Assembly (NCBI GenBank): GCA_027034115.1
Contig: JALVJB010000156.1
Location: 1-8,448 of the forward strand
From: Acidilobaceae archaeon
Lineage (GTDB): Archaea; Thermoproteota; Thermoprotei_A; Sulfolobales; Acidilobaceae
Direction of reading: 5' to 3'
Length of the DNA stretch: 8,448 nt
Part shown: positions 1 to 5,095 of the stretch, in pieces
How the letters are laid out: each line of letters begins with the position of its first letter
Position numbering within the stretch: the first letter of the stretch is position 1
Notes under the pieces: model-generated
What the model was told of the DNA's origin: nothing
Database searches by the model: none
What the model saw: only the letters and a program-made list of their open reading frames with translations
Made by a program: the position numbers and the translations under genes

Positions 1-769
1 TAACAGCCTCGACCGCGCGAGGGTCCCCCATTGTAGCCTTTTCACCGAGTTCCTCGAGGCTATTAATTCCTGCATAGTAGGAGGCGCCTCCCTGAAACAA
101 GCGGTGCCTGGGGAACCGTGGTTCTATTCCCGCAAGGGCGTAGGCAAGCTCAGCGTCCATTGCCCCTAATCCCAGGAAGCCTGGCCCGCCGCTAGTCCCG
201 CCAACGCCGTCTACTATTCTCCCGGCCTCAACGGCTATTGCGCTGGTATAGGCTAGTCCCGCCTCGACTACAATAAAAGATGCGTCCCCCACGGGGACCC
301 CTAGTAGATCTACTTCGCTGTAAAGGACGGCTGCTACTGTGAAGACCTTATCGGCCGTGCCCATGTCGATCTTGTTAGCCTTCCTGTATGCTGGAACAGT
401 GGGGAGGTGTATGACGCCAGGTGTATAGTAGACGTTGCTCCACCTCTTCGAGACCTCAAGCATTACCCTCCTAAGACCGTGTATCTGGTGGCTTCTAGCC
501 AGGTCCTCCTCGTGGACGAAAGTCGCCTCCGCAATATACTCCTCGAGGCTGGCGTCCCTGATAAAGGGTACGCCGTAGCCGGAGGGGGCCGCTATCGAGT
601 CAACACCGTACTCCCTGTCTAAGGCCTCGATCCTCTCGATTAGAACGTGGGGGTCCCTCGTTATCTCCGGCCTAGGTATGGACTCCTCGTAGACTACTCT
701 AACCTCTTCATCATCTAGTAGTAGCAGGTCCATGGAACCCGTGCCAGGATCTACTCCGAGAGCCCTCAA
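1..769 (-). CDS. DUF1464 family ASKHA-fold protein (3' part cut off by window edge)
   Basis: 256 codons plus one base are visible, open to the left edge, so the C-terminus is missing. The N-terminal GVDPGTGSMDL (residues 5-15) is a phosphate-1 loop of the actin/hexokinase/Hsp70 (ASKHA) fold. Further on come a DMGTADK segment (135-141), a VEAG segment (168-171) and a Gly-rich GGTSGGPGFLGLGAMD (190-205), which I recognise as the archaeal DUF1464 pattern. This family is annotated as a predicted butyrate-kinase-like nucleotide-binding protein; no substrate is established that I know of. The start is a TTG at 769-767, overlapping the stop of the upstream COG1907 gene in a TTGA junction, which implies translational coupling and a shared transcript. 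Coupling to a GHMP-fold sugar kinase suggests a joint role in a small-molecule pathway, but that is inference. Family call fairly sure, function unknown. Confidence 0.8.
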   Translation of the reverse strand, partial: MRALGVDPGTGSMDLLLLDDEEVRVVYEESIPRPEITRDPHVLIERIEALDREYGVDSIAAPSGYGVPFIRDASLEEYIAEATFVHEEDLARSHQIHGLRRVMLEVSKRWSNVYYTPGVIHLPTVPAYRKANKIDMGTADKVFTVAAVLYSEVDLLGVPVGDASFIVVEAGLAYTSAIAVEAGRIVDGVGGTSGGPGFLGLGAMDAELAYALAGIEPRFPRHRLFQGGASYYAGINSLEELGEKATMGDPRAVEAV

Positions 770-1728
770 CCCCTAACCACCCGGAGGACAGCGCCATAAT
801 TATCCACTCGGCTCGACCCGACGAGGCCCCCGCCCATAGAGTCCACTAGTTCTCTCAGGCCCTCGAGGAGGCGGCTCGCCTTATCCCTAGGGGTTAGGGC
901 GTAAACCGTCGGCCCCCAGCTGCTCTGGCACGCGCACAGTCCTCCCGCTCTTAGCATGTACTTGACTATTTCCTCGACCTCACTGCAACAGTACTCTCCC
1001 CCCTGCTCTCTGGCCCAGTATTCGCCTAATCCCCTGTTGAACCTTGTGAGGAAGACGCCGAGGGATTCCCAGTCGCCCTCCGCTGCAGTAGGCATTATTC
1101 CCATGACGACGAGCCTGGAATTCCGTAGCGCCTGCTCCTCGGGCATTGGTGGTAGCGATCCCAGTATCTCCTCCTCTCTCCCCTTCAACTCGAGGATACC
1201 TGGCAGGGGCCTGCTGGGGACAGCGTATACTACTACTAGGTCCCCGGGTATTCCCCGGCGGAATACGAGGGGCGGGGGACCCTCGGGGCTCGGAGACCGG
1301 TAGCCCCCGTCTATTAGGAAGCCGCCGTAGATATAGGAGTAGAGGCCGAGGCCCGATACCCGGGCCCTTCCCATGGCGTAGGCGATGTCTCTGGGATTAG
1401 CCTCCTTTCCGGCGAGTATTGTGGCGGCGTGGGCTATCCCGGTGTATGCTGGCGTGGTTGAGCCAAGGCCCACGTGGGGAGGTATCTCCTCAGCGATCTC
1501 AACTCTTACAGGAGTACCGCCTAGCCTCGAAGCCTTGCGGGCCGCTTCTAGGAGATCGCTCCTCTTAGAACCTATCACCTCAACCTCGTCGGAGGGACAC
1601 ACCTTAGCGCGGAACCTGGGGCGTCTGAGAGCGAAGCCTAGGGTTCCGTAGAGGCGGCCTAGGCCGCCGTGGATGTCTATGTTCCCCACGTGGACGTGTG
1701 AGGGAGCGCTTACCTCTATGCACTTCAA
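766..1728 (-). CDS. COG1907 GHMP-family protein, beta-ribofuranosylaminobenzene 5'-phosphate synthase homologue
   Basis: A 320-residue protein of the GHMP kinase fold. The N-terminus APSHVHVGNIDIHGGLGRLYG (8-28) resembles the start of archaeal COG1907 proteins. The GHMP phosphate-binding loop is IPPHVGLGSTT (82-92). GRARVSGLGLYSYIYGGFLI (120-139) followed by DGG matches the SGxG...GGFxxDGG signature of beta-ribofuranosylaminobenzene 5'-phosphate synthases. That enzyme joins 4-hydroxybenzoate or p-aminobenzoate to PRPP with loss of CO2, early in methanopterin synthesis. In an organism with no visible sign of methanogenesis it may make a modified pterin or use another substrate. The start is TTG at 1728-1726, since an ATG at 1740-1738 is out of frame and stops after four codons. 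Its TGA overlaps the DUF1464 start. Family assignment is strong, exact reaction open. Confidence 0.82.
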   Translation of the reverse strand: MKCIEVSAPSHVHVGNIDIHGGLGRLYGTLGFALRRPRFRAKVCPSDEVEVIGSKRSDLLEAARKASRLGGTPVRVEIAEEIPPHVGLGSTTPAYTGIAHAATILAGKEANPRDIAYAMGRARVSGLGLYSYIYGGFLIDGGYRSPSPEGPPPLVFRRGIPGDLVVVYAVPSRPLPGILELKGREEEILGSLPPMPEEQALRNSRLVVMGIMPTAAEGDWESLGVFLTRFNRGLGEYWAREQGGEYCCSEVEEIVKYMLRAGGLCACQSSWGPTVYALTPRDKASRLLEGLRELVDSMGGGLVGSSRVDNYGAVLRVVRG

Positions 1729-1769
1729 GCCCTGTCCATCCCCCGGCCTGACCGGTGTCGTTATGCCAG

Positions 1770-1780
1770 GCTTATCAAGG
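1770..1780. promoter_or_regulatory. Probable shared TATA region of the divergent COG1907 and translin genes
   Basis: CTTATCAAGG on plus reads CCTTGATAAG on minus. It is about 25-30 bases ahead of a plausible start of transcription for translin (near 1800) and also at usable distance from the TTG at 1728. No other AT-rich block lies in this 80-base gap, so one element may serve both directions. This rests on position and composition only. Confidence 0.45.
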
Positions 1781-1815
1781 AGGCCTATCAGCTTCTATGC
1801 CACCGGGTGGCGGGT

Positions 1816-2451
1816 ATGGCTGTGGACTATCAGGTTAGGATCCAGGAGGAGGTTGAGAAGGCCAGGGGGTTCCTTAGCATTAGGGACGAGGTTAGGGAGA
1901 AGGCGATAAAGGTGTCGCGCGACGTCATAAAATACTCCGGCTGGGCTATCACAGAGATACATAAGGGGGACCTGGAGAAGGCTGGAGAGTATATCTCGAT
2001 GCTGGAGGACGCGGCCCGCAAGTTCCTGGAACTGGTTAAGCCATACCCCGAACTCTACTACTCGGGCATGGCTAACAACGCGCTGAGCGAGTACGTGGAA
2101 GCCGTAGTCTTCTACAGGATAGTGCGCGGGGAAGACATCCCCGGATACGAGGACCTGGGGATACCTCCAGCCCCATACCTCCAAGGCCTGGGAGACGTTG
2201 TTGGAGAGCTACGTAGGCTGGCGCTCGAGGAGGTTCGCAGGGATAACTTCGATAAGGCATGGTTCTACTACTCGATAATGGAGGCGATCTACCTCTCCCT
2301 GAGGAAGCTAGACCTGCCAGAAGCCCTGGCACCAGGGGTGAGGCATAAGGCCGACGTAGCGAGGAGGCTAACAGACGATACGAAAGCCTTCCTCATAGAT
2401 CTCTCCTCTAGGAAGAGGCTTACGGACCTCCTGAAAGAGAAGCTAGGGTGA
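1816..2451 (+). CDS. Archaeal translin-family RNA-binding protein / putative C3PO-like ribonuclease
   Basis: An all-helical protein of 211 residues from ATG 1816, or 214 from GTG 1807. I prefer the ATG because GGTGG at 1806-1810 is a Shine-Dalgarno sequence five bases before it. RDEVREKAIKVSRDVIKYSG (about 23-42) and the later YLQGLGDVVGELRR are translin/TRAX signatures. Counting from the ATG, E92 and E95 in SEYVEA and D127 and E131 in GDVVGE line up, from memory of the family, with the acidic residues that form the metal site of eukaryotic TRAX. Archaeal members form octameric shells that bind and cleave single-stranded RNA; in eukaryotes this complex (C3PO) trims pre-tRNA leaders. It has its own promoter region, and an unrecognised helical gene follows after 52 bases. 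Family sure, catalytic activity inferred. Confidence 0.88.
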   Translation: MAVDYQVRIQEEVEKARGFLSIRDEVREKAIKVSRDVIKYSGWAITEIHKGDLEKAGEYISMLEDAARKFLELVKPYPELYYSGMANNALSEYVEAVVFYRIVRGEDIPGYEDLGIPPAPYLQGLGDVVGELRRLALEEVRRDNFDKAWFYYSIMEAIYLSLRKLDLPEALAPGVRHKADVARRLTDDTKAFLIDLSSRKRLTDLLKEKLG

Positions 2452-2453
2452 CA

Positions 2454-2463
2454 CGATATAAGC
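2454..2463 (+). promoter_or_regulatory. Probable TATA box for the helical 179-residue gene
   Basis: CGATATAAGC lies just after the translin stop (TGA 2449-2451), about 42 bases before the GTG at 2504. This predicts transcription from about 2485 with a leader near 20 bases. It suggests the downstream gene can be transcribed independently of translin. Confidence 0.5.
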
Positions 2464-2503
2464 CCCCGAGACCCCTCGGAAACCCACAATTGGGGCCATA
2501 GTA

Positions 2504-3043
2504 GTGTCTGATCCTATAAGCGAGGCTTTCCGGAAAGTAATCCAGGAGATATACTGGATAGAGGACCTGGAAGAGGCGGAGCGAACTCTTAAGAAGTACC
2601 TAGACATGATAGACCCAGACCTGAGAGAATACCTCCTCGAGAAGAGGGAGAAACTCTGCAAGGACCCCCTCGCAATCATAGAGATACTACGGATAAGCAC
2701 CGCGGCCGAGGTCGCAGACACCGCAGAGGCGGCCAAGATACTCCTTACCAAGAGCCTGGTAGACTCCGGCTTCCTACTACAATGCACCCCAAAGTGGCAG
2801 AAGCTATCTAACGAGGAGAAAGCCAAGATACTCGCCCCCCTCTACAAGGCCAGCTACGGCCTCGAACTAGCCCTCAGGGAGTGGCCCGACAAGGTGGACG
2901 AGCTCCACCTAGACTACGCCCTGAAAATGGCTACGATAGCCCTCGACATAGCCGAGGAGAAGGGCATACTAGAAGAGTTCAAAGAATACGTTGACAAAAT
3001 AGTGGACGAGTACGTGGGGGAAGGGGGCGGGTCCCCCAACTAG
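2504..3043 (+). CDS. Unrecognised all-helical acidic protein
   Basis: I do not recognise the family. The 179-residue product is predicted almost entirely helical, rich in Glu, Lys and Leu, with two Cys (near 52 and 93) and no signal peptide or membrane segment. The N-terminal third (IYWIEDLEEAERTLKKYLDM) looks like an amphipathic helix. The middle has an Ala-rich AAEVADTAEAAKIL stretch, and the last helices end in a flexible GEGGGSPN tail. The GTG start at 2504 has no clear Shine-Dalgarno sequence, only a weak GGGG at 2492-2495, so the transcript could have a short leader or be leaderless. Codon use matches its neighbours and the frame is intact over 540 bases, which supports a real gene. It follows translin and ends 47 bases before tRNA-Tyr. 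A helical-bundle or nucleic-acid accessory role is possible but unsupported. Confidence 0.75.
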   Translation: MSDPISEAFRKVIQEIYWIEDLEEAERTLKKYLDMIDPDLREYLLEKREKLCKDPLAIIEILRISTAAEVADTAEAAKILLTKSLVDSGFLLQCTPKWQKLSNEEKAKILAPLYKASYGLELALREWPDKVDELHLDYALKMATIALDIAEEKGILEEFKEYVDKIVDEYVGEGGGSPN

Positions 3044-3045
3044 GG

Positions 3046-3060
3046 AGAAAACCCTTATAC
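3046..3060 (+). promoter_or_regulatory. tRNA-Tyr core promoter (BRE and TATA)
   Basis: GAAAACCCTTATAC precedes the tRNA. The A-rich part fits a BRE and CTTATAC fits an archaeal TATA box. The distance to the mature tRNA 5' end at 3091 leaves a leader of roughly 5-10 bases. The core ACCCTTATA recurs in the eS30 promoter at 7152-7160. Confidence 0.6.
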
Positions 3061-3090
3061 CCCCTAGTCACGTGAACCATTCTAGACGGA

Positions 3091-3223
3091 CCGGCCGTAG
3101 CTCAGCGGCAGAGCGCCCGGCTGTAGTGGGACACGGGCGTCCGCGAGGGGACCCCCGGAGCGGGGGGTCCCCTCGCCCTCAGACACCGGGTGGTCCGGGG
3201 TTCGAATCCCCGCGGCCGGACCA
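3091..3223 (+). tRNA. tRNA-Tyr (anticodon GUA) with a 58-base intron
   Basis: All arms can be drawn. The acceptor stem is CCGGCCG (3091-3097) with CGGCCGG (3213-3219), discriminator A3220, and CCA encoded at 3221-3223. The D stem is GCTC (3100-3103) with GAGC (3111-3114). The anticodon stem is CCCGG (3116-3120) with CCGGG (3186-3190), and the loop reads C T G T A G, giving anticodon GTA at 3123-3125. The variable loop is TGGTC. The T stem is CGGGG (3196-3200) with CCCCG (3208-3212) around TTCGAAT. The C1-G72 pair and A73 are archaeal tyrosine identity elements. The intron at 3127-3184 sits at the canonical 37/38 position. The gene is transcribed toward the convergent tRNA-Cys. Confidence 0.95.
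3127..3184 (+). other. Archaeal intron of tRNA-Tyr (position 37/38)
   Basis: Removal restores a 7-base anticodon loop. A bulge-helix-bulge can be drawn: loop bases CTGT (3121-3124) pair with TCAG (3179-3182), the 5' bulge is AG^T (3125-3127) and the 3' bulge is AC^A (3183-3185). One of the four central pairs is a U-U mismatch, so the motif is slightly relaxed. Inside is a perfect 14-bp hairpin, 3143-3156 with 3163-3176, around a six-base loop. No open reading frame fits. Confidence 0.85.
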
Positions 3224-3227
3224 CCCG

Positions 3228-3241
3228 CCCCTCCAAAGGGG
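3228..3241 (+). terminator. Small hairpin after tRNA-Tyr, weak terminator candidate
   Basis: CCCCT and AGGGG pair around a CCAA loop just after the encoded CCA. There is no T-run behind it, so it may simply help end-processing or be chance. Confidence 0.2.
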
Positions 3242-3319
3242 ATCCTACCATTCCACATAGGCCTTAACACACTGAGAACACCCTATCCTGGGATTAGCCG
3301 GATTGGCTGTGAGAAGAAC

Positions 3320-3446
3320 CTTTGAGCTCCCCGGGTTGGGGTTAAGCTGGGATCTCACCCGTGTGATGAGAGGTGGGCTTAACTGACCCCTTAGCTCGGG
3401 GGATGACGTGTGCGGTCGTAGCTGAAAGCCCTAGGAGCTAAGAGGA
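3320..3446 (+). ncRNA. Candidate structured RNA / box C/D-like guide RNA between the two tRNAs
   Basis: There is no credible coding frame here. GTTAAGC (3341-3347) pairs with GCTTAAC (3377-3383), extended by GGG (3338-3340) with CCC (3387-3389) across a TGA bulge, and inside by TCTCA (3353-3357) with TGAGA (3367-3371). A second helix pairs CTTAGCTC (3390-3397) with GAGCTAAG (3434-3441). Read as a C/D guide on plus, the order is box C GTGATGA (3363-3369), D' CTGA (3383-3386), a weak C' GGATGA (3401-3406) and D CTGA (3422-3425). The guides would be about 13 and 15 bases. There is no terminal stem next to box C and the boxes overlap the first helix, so the two readings compete. No clear TATA box precedes it. 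The call is tentative; strand is chosen from the boxes. Confidence 0.3.
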
Positions 3447-3448
3447 TG

Positions 3449-3556
3449 TGGAGCCGGGGCCGGGATTCGAACCCGGGAACGAACGGGTATCTGCGATGGG
3501 CACTACGGCGCTGGGCCACTGCAGCCCGCCGCCTTAGACCGCTCGGCCACCCCGGC
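3449..3556 (-). tRNA. tRNA-Cys (anticodon GCA) with a 30-base intron
   Basis: Read on minus, the acceptor stem is GCCGGGG (3556-3550) with CCCCGGC (3459-3453). The discriminator is U73 (3452), the universal cysteine identity base, and CCA is encoded at 3451-3449. A three-pair D stem (GCC with GGC) encloses a long loop containing GGTCTAA, which looks like a Leu or Ser D arm. The anticodon stem is GCGGG (3529-3525) with CCCGT (3487-3483), including one G-U pair, and the loop is C T G C A G ^ A. The variable loop is six bases, TCGTTC. The T stem is CCGGG with CCCGG around TTCGAAT. I first considered Leu or Ser because of the D arm, but there is no long variable arm, and U73 with GCA settles on Cys. 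Confidence 0.92.
3489..3518 (-). other. Archaeal intron of tRNA-Cys (position 37/38)
   Basis: The splice points fit a textbook bulge-helix-bulge. Loop bases CTGC (3524-3521) pair perfectly with GCAG (3494-3491). The 5' bulge is AG^T (3520-3518) and the 3' bulge is AT^A (3490-3488). The 30-base intron is too short for anything but a splicing hairpin. Confidence 0.85.
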
Positions 3557-3570
3557 ACCAGTGGATAATC

Positions 3571-3596
3571 TATAAGCCGGGGCGAGGGTTTAATTG
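3571..3596 (-). promoter_or_regulatory. Possible tRNA-Cys promoter overlapping the prenyl synthase stop
   Basis: On minus, AATTAAACC (3595-3587) is about 30 bases ahead of the mature tRNA 5' end and could be its TATA box. A closer CTTATAGAT (3577-3569) is AT-rich too but would place the start inside the tRNA. The element overlaps the TAA of the upstream gene (3592-3590). Co-transcription with that gene is the alternative. Confidence 0.35.
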
Positions 3597-4534
3597 GTTG
3601 CTCTCAGGTCTCTCAGCCTCCCGTTTAGTCCTGCTTCTTCGAGCATCTTTGAGACCATGAATTCGGGTATGAAGTAGAGGAGTACTGCCTTCTCGCTTCT
3701 AAACTCTATTGTGTCCAGCAGGTTGGACACGTAGTCTAGCCTCTCGGCTAGGAATCTCAGACCGACTTCCACAGGATCGGGCCCCTGGTTTCGGGCCCAG
3801 CTTTCGAAGTGTTTAAGGCCTGGCTCGTAGGGCTTCAGCCCAACCTTGTAATTGTGATAGTCTACGACGTCGTCGGCGACTTGGTATAGCACGCCGAGGA
3901 TTTCACCATATTCGCCCATCTTAGACTCTACTTCGAGAGGGGCTTTGGCGCTAATGGCTCCTAGGATTGTCGCTAGCTTGAACAGGCTCCCGGTCTTCAG
4001 CTTGCACAGCTCCAGGTACCTGGAGGCTGGGACGAGCCTGGGGAGGAAGGAGTCCAGTATCTCGCCCCTCACCGTGGCCTCCCAAGCCCTTATAACATGG
4101 AATATCGCCCTGAAGCCGAGCCTCTCCACGATCCTCTGGGATACGGGGATGAATAGTAGGCTCGACAGGACGGTCTTAGGGAGCCCGTGCTTTATCCAGG
4201 CCGCGGCCCTCCCCCTCCTCTCCACGTCCTTATCTATGATATCGTCTATGGCGAGGCTAGCCGCCTGTACAAGTTCAATGGCCACGGCGGCGTCTAGGGC
4301 GTCGTTTACGCTTCCTCCGAGGGCCTCTGCGGTTAGGATAGTGAGGAAGCCCCTGAACCTCTTACCCCCCTCTGAAATATACTTGGCAACGTTTACGAGG
4401 TCTCCCTCGCTCATCTGGGTGTTGACTACTTTGTTTAACTCCTCCTCTATTATCTTCTTTTTCTCGGCCCACTCGGCGAACAGCAGCTCCTCCAAGCGCT
4501 TCGCTTCCTGCCTGCTCGCCAGCCTGCTAGCCAA
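3590..4534 (-). CDS. Trans-isoprenyl diphosphate synthase (geranylgeranyl or longer-chain)
   Basis: A 314-residue polyprenyl synthetase. Visible family motifs are GGKRFR (56-61), the first Asp-rich motif DDIID (97-101) followed by RRG (106-108), KTGSLF (180-185), and YQVADDVVD (217-225) carrying the second DDxxD. The enzyme condenses isopentenyl diphosphate onto allylic diphosphates with Mg2+ to make precursors of archaeal ether lipids. The residue five before the first Asp motif is Ala92, where archaeal geranylgeranyl diphosphate synthases usually carry an aromatic that limits chain length, so the product could exceed C20. The GK..D...GK.T block usually found after the second Asp motif is not evident; instead VGLKPYEPGLKHF follows. 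The start is TTG 4534-4532, with GGAGG about ten bases upstream; the next Met is residue 41, too far in. Fold certain, product uncertain. Confidence 0.9.
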   Translation of the reverse strand: MASRLASRQEAKRLEELLFAEWAEKKKIIEEELNKVVNTQMSEGDLVNVAKYISEGGKRFRGFLTILTAEALGGSVNDALDAAVAIELVQAASLAIDDIIDKDVERRGRAAAWIKHGLPKTVLSSLLFIPVSQRIVERLGFRAIFHVIRAWEATVRGEILDSFLPRLVPASRYLELCKLKTGSLFKLATILGAISAKAPLEVESKMGEYGEILGVLYQVADDVVDYHNYKVGLKPYEPGLKHFESWARNQGPDPVEVGLRFLAERLDYVSNLLDTIEFRSEKAVLLYFIPEFMVSKMLEEAGLNGRLRDLRATN

Positions 4535-4610
4535 TTCGATGGTCCTCCGCCTCTATCCTCCGGGGGCGGCGTTTGAGGGGTTATTCTTGTTGTAGGGTGA
4601 GTCATGCGGC

Positions 4611-4620
4611 CTTTAAAAAC
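4611..4620 (-). promoter_or_regulatory. TATA box of the prenyl synthase gene, also the T-run ending the nop5 operon
   Basis: On minus this reads GTTTTTAAAG, the strongest TATA-like block before the TTG at 4534. It predicts transcription from about 4590 and a leader near 55 bases. The same TTTTT follows the hairpin behind the UPF0216 gene and can serve as an archaeal U-rich termination tract. Confidence 0.55.
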
Positions 4621-4664
4621 GAGGGACTATGTAGGTACCTATGCCTATCTACCGCTGGATAGTC
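4615..4664 (-). terminator. Putative terminator of the nop5-fibrillarin-UPF0216 operon
   Basis: Read on minus, GACTAT (4664-4659) and ATAGTC (4630-4625) can close a long stem-loop that also holds CTATC/GATAG and the palindrome TAGGTACCTA (4632-4641). A T-run follows at 4619-4615. Archaeal termination mostly depends on U-rich tracts, so the T-run is the more meaningful part. It begins eight bases after the UPF0216 stop. Confidence 0.45.
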
Positions 4665-4672
4665 TAGAATGG

Positions 4673-5089
4673 CTAGTATAGTATTGTAACGAAGATAAGG
4701 GACTTGTACATTGACAGGAGCGCTATGAACTCGTCAACGCTCAACTCTTCAACGCCTTCGTAGGAGTAGTCGCCGGTGAGCATGAGTTCTACCAGCCTCC
4801 TCTGCCAGTAGTCGCCTAGCACGCGGTACCGGGCCCGGCCGCCGACCTTCTCGTACCGGAACAATACTGGGACCTTCATGAAGTCCTTGAAATAGGAGGG
4901 GACCCGTTCTAGGAGTCTTTCAACCTCGCCGGGGTCGAACTCGTGTGTCGCACCGGAGGCTAGGCGTATCGACGTTTTCCCTTCTTCTAGCTGGGCTAGT
5001 GTGGGGAATTCTTGAGGCCAGTAGGCTGATAGCCTCCTGACGCTGTCCTTATACTTCTCCTCTATTATCTTGGAGCCTTTACCGGGCAC
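4673..5089 (-). CDS. UPF0216 / DUF61 family protein
   Basis: 138 residues, close to the usual size of this small archaeal family of unknown function. Recognisable features are PTLAQLEEG (29-37), the SGATHEFDPGEVE stretch (45-57) that matches the family's DGxxHxFDxxELE pattern, KVPVLFRYE (72-80), and RARYRVLGD (85-93). The C-terminal third (about 105-138) is an extra helical tail ending in hydrophobic SLIFVTILY. It is the last gene after nop5 and fibrillarin, starting six bases after the fibrillarin stop. The start is GTG 5089-5087, because no other start codon occurs in the first 70 codons. GGAGG is directly upstream with only one base of spacing, unusually tight, so translational coupling is likely. 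Its place beside two core C/D RNP genes suggests a link to RNA modification or ribosome assembly, which is inference. Confidence 0.82.
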   Translation of the reverse strand: MPGKGSKIIEEKYKDSVRRLSAYWPQEFPTLAQLEEGKTSIRLASGATHEFDPGEVERLLERVPSYFKDFMKVPVLFRYEKVGGRARYRVLGDYWQRRLVELMLTGDYSYEGVEELSVDEFIALLSMYKSLIFVTILY

Positions 5090-5095
5090 TCCTCC

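Noticed and set aside
407..622. 71-codon plus frame
   Set aside because: Antisense to the DUF1464 gene, which has recognisable motifs and coupling to its neighbour.
1795..2184. 129-codon minus frame opposite translin
   Set aside because: No ribosome-binding site or known motif, and the plus strand codes for a clear translin.
3072..3270. 62-codon frames on both strands
   Set aside because: They lie over the tRNA-Tyr gene and its intron and are open only because the sequence is GC-rich.
3224..3448. RNase P RNA or SRP RNA between the tRNAs
   Set aside because: The interval is short and lacks the conserved RNase P GAGGAAAGTCC and SRP helix 8 sequences.
3449..3556. Reading the minus tRNA as tRNA-Leu or tRNA-Ser
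   Set aside because: The D arm suggests it, but after intron removal there is no long variable arm, the anticodon is GCA and the discriminator is U.
3945..4595. 216-codon plus frame
   Set aside because: Antisense to the prenyl synthase with its two DDxxD motifs; Ser-rich shadow composition.
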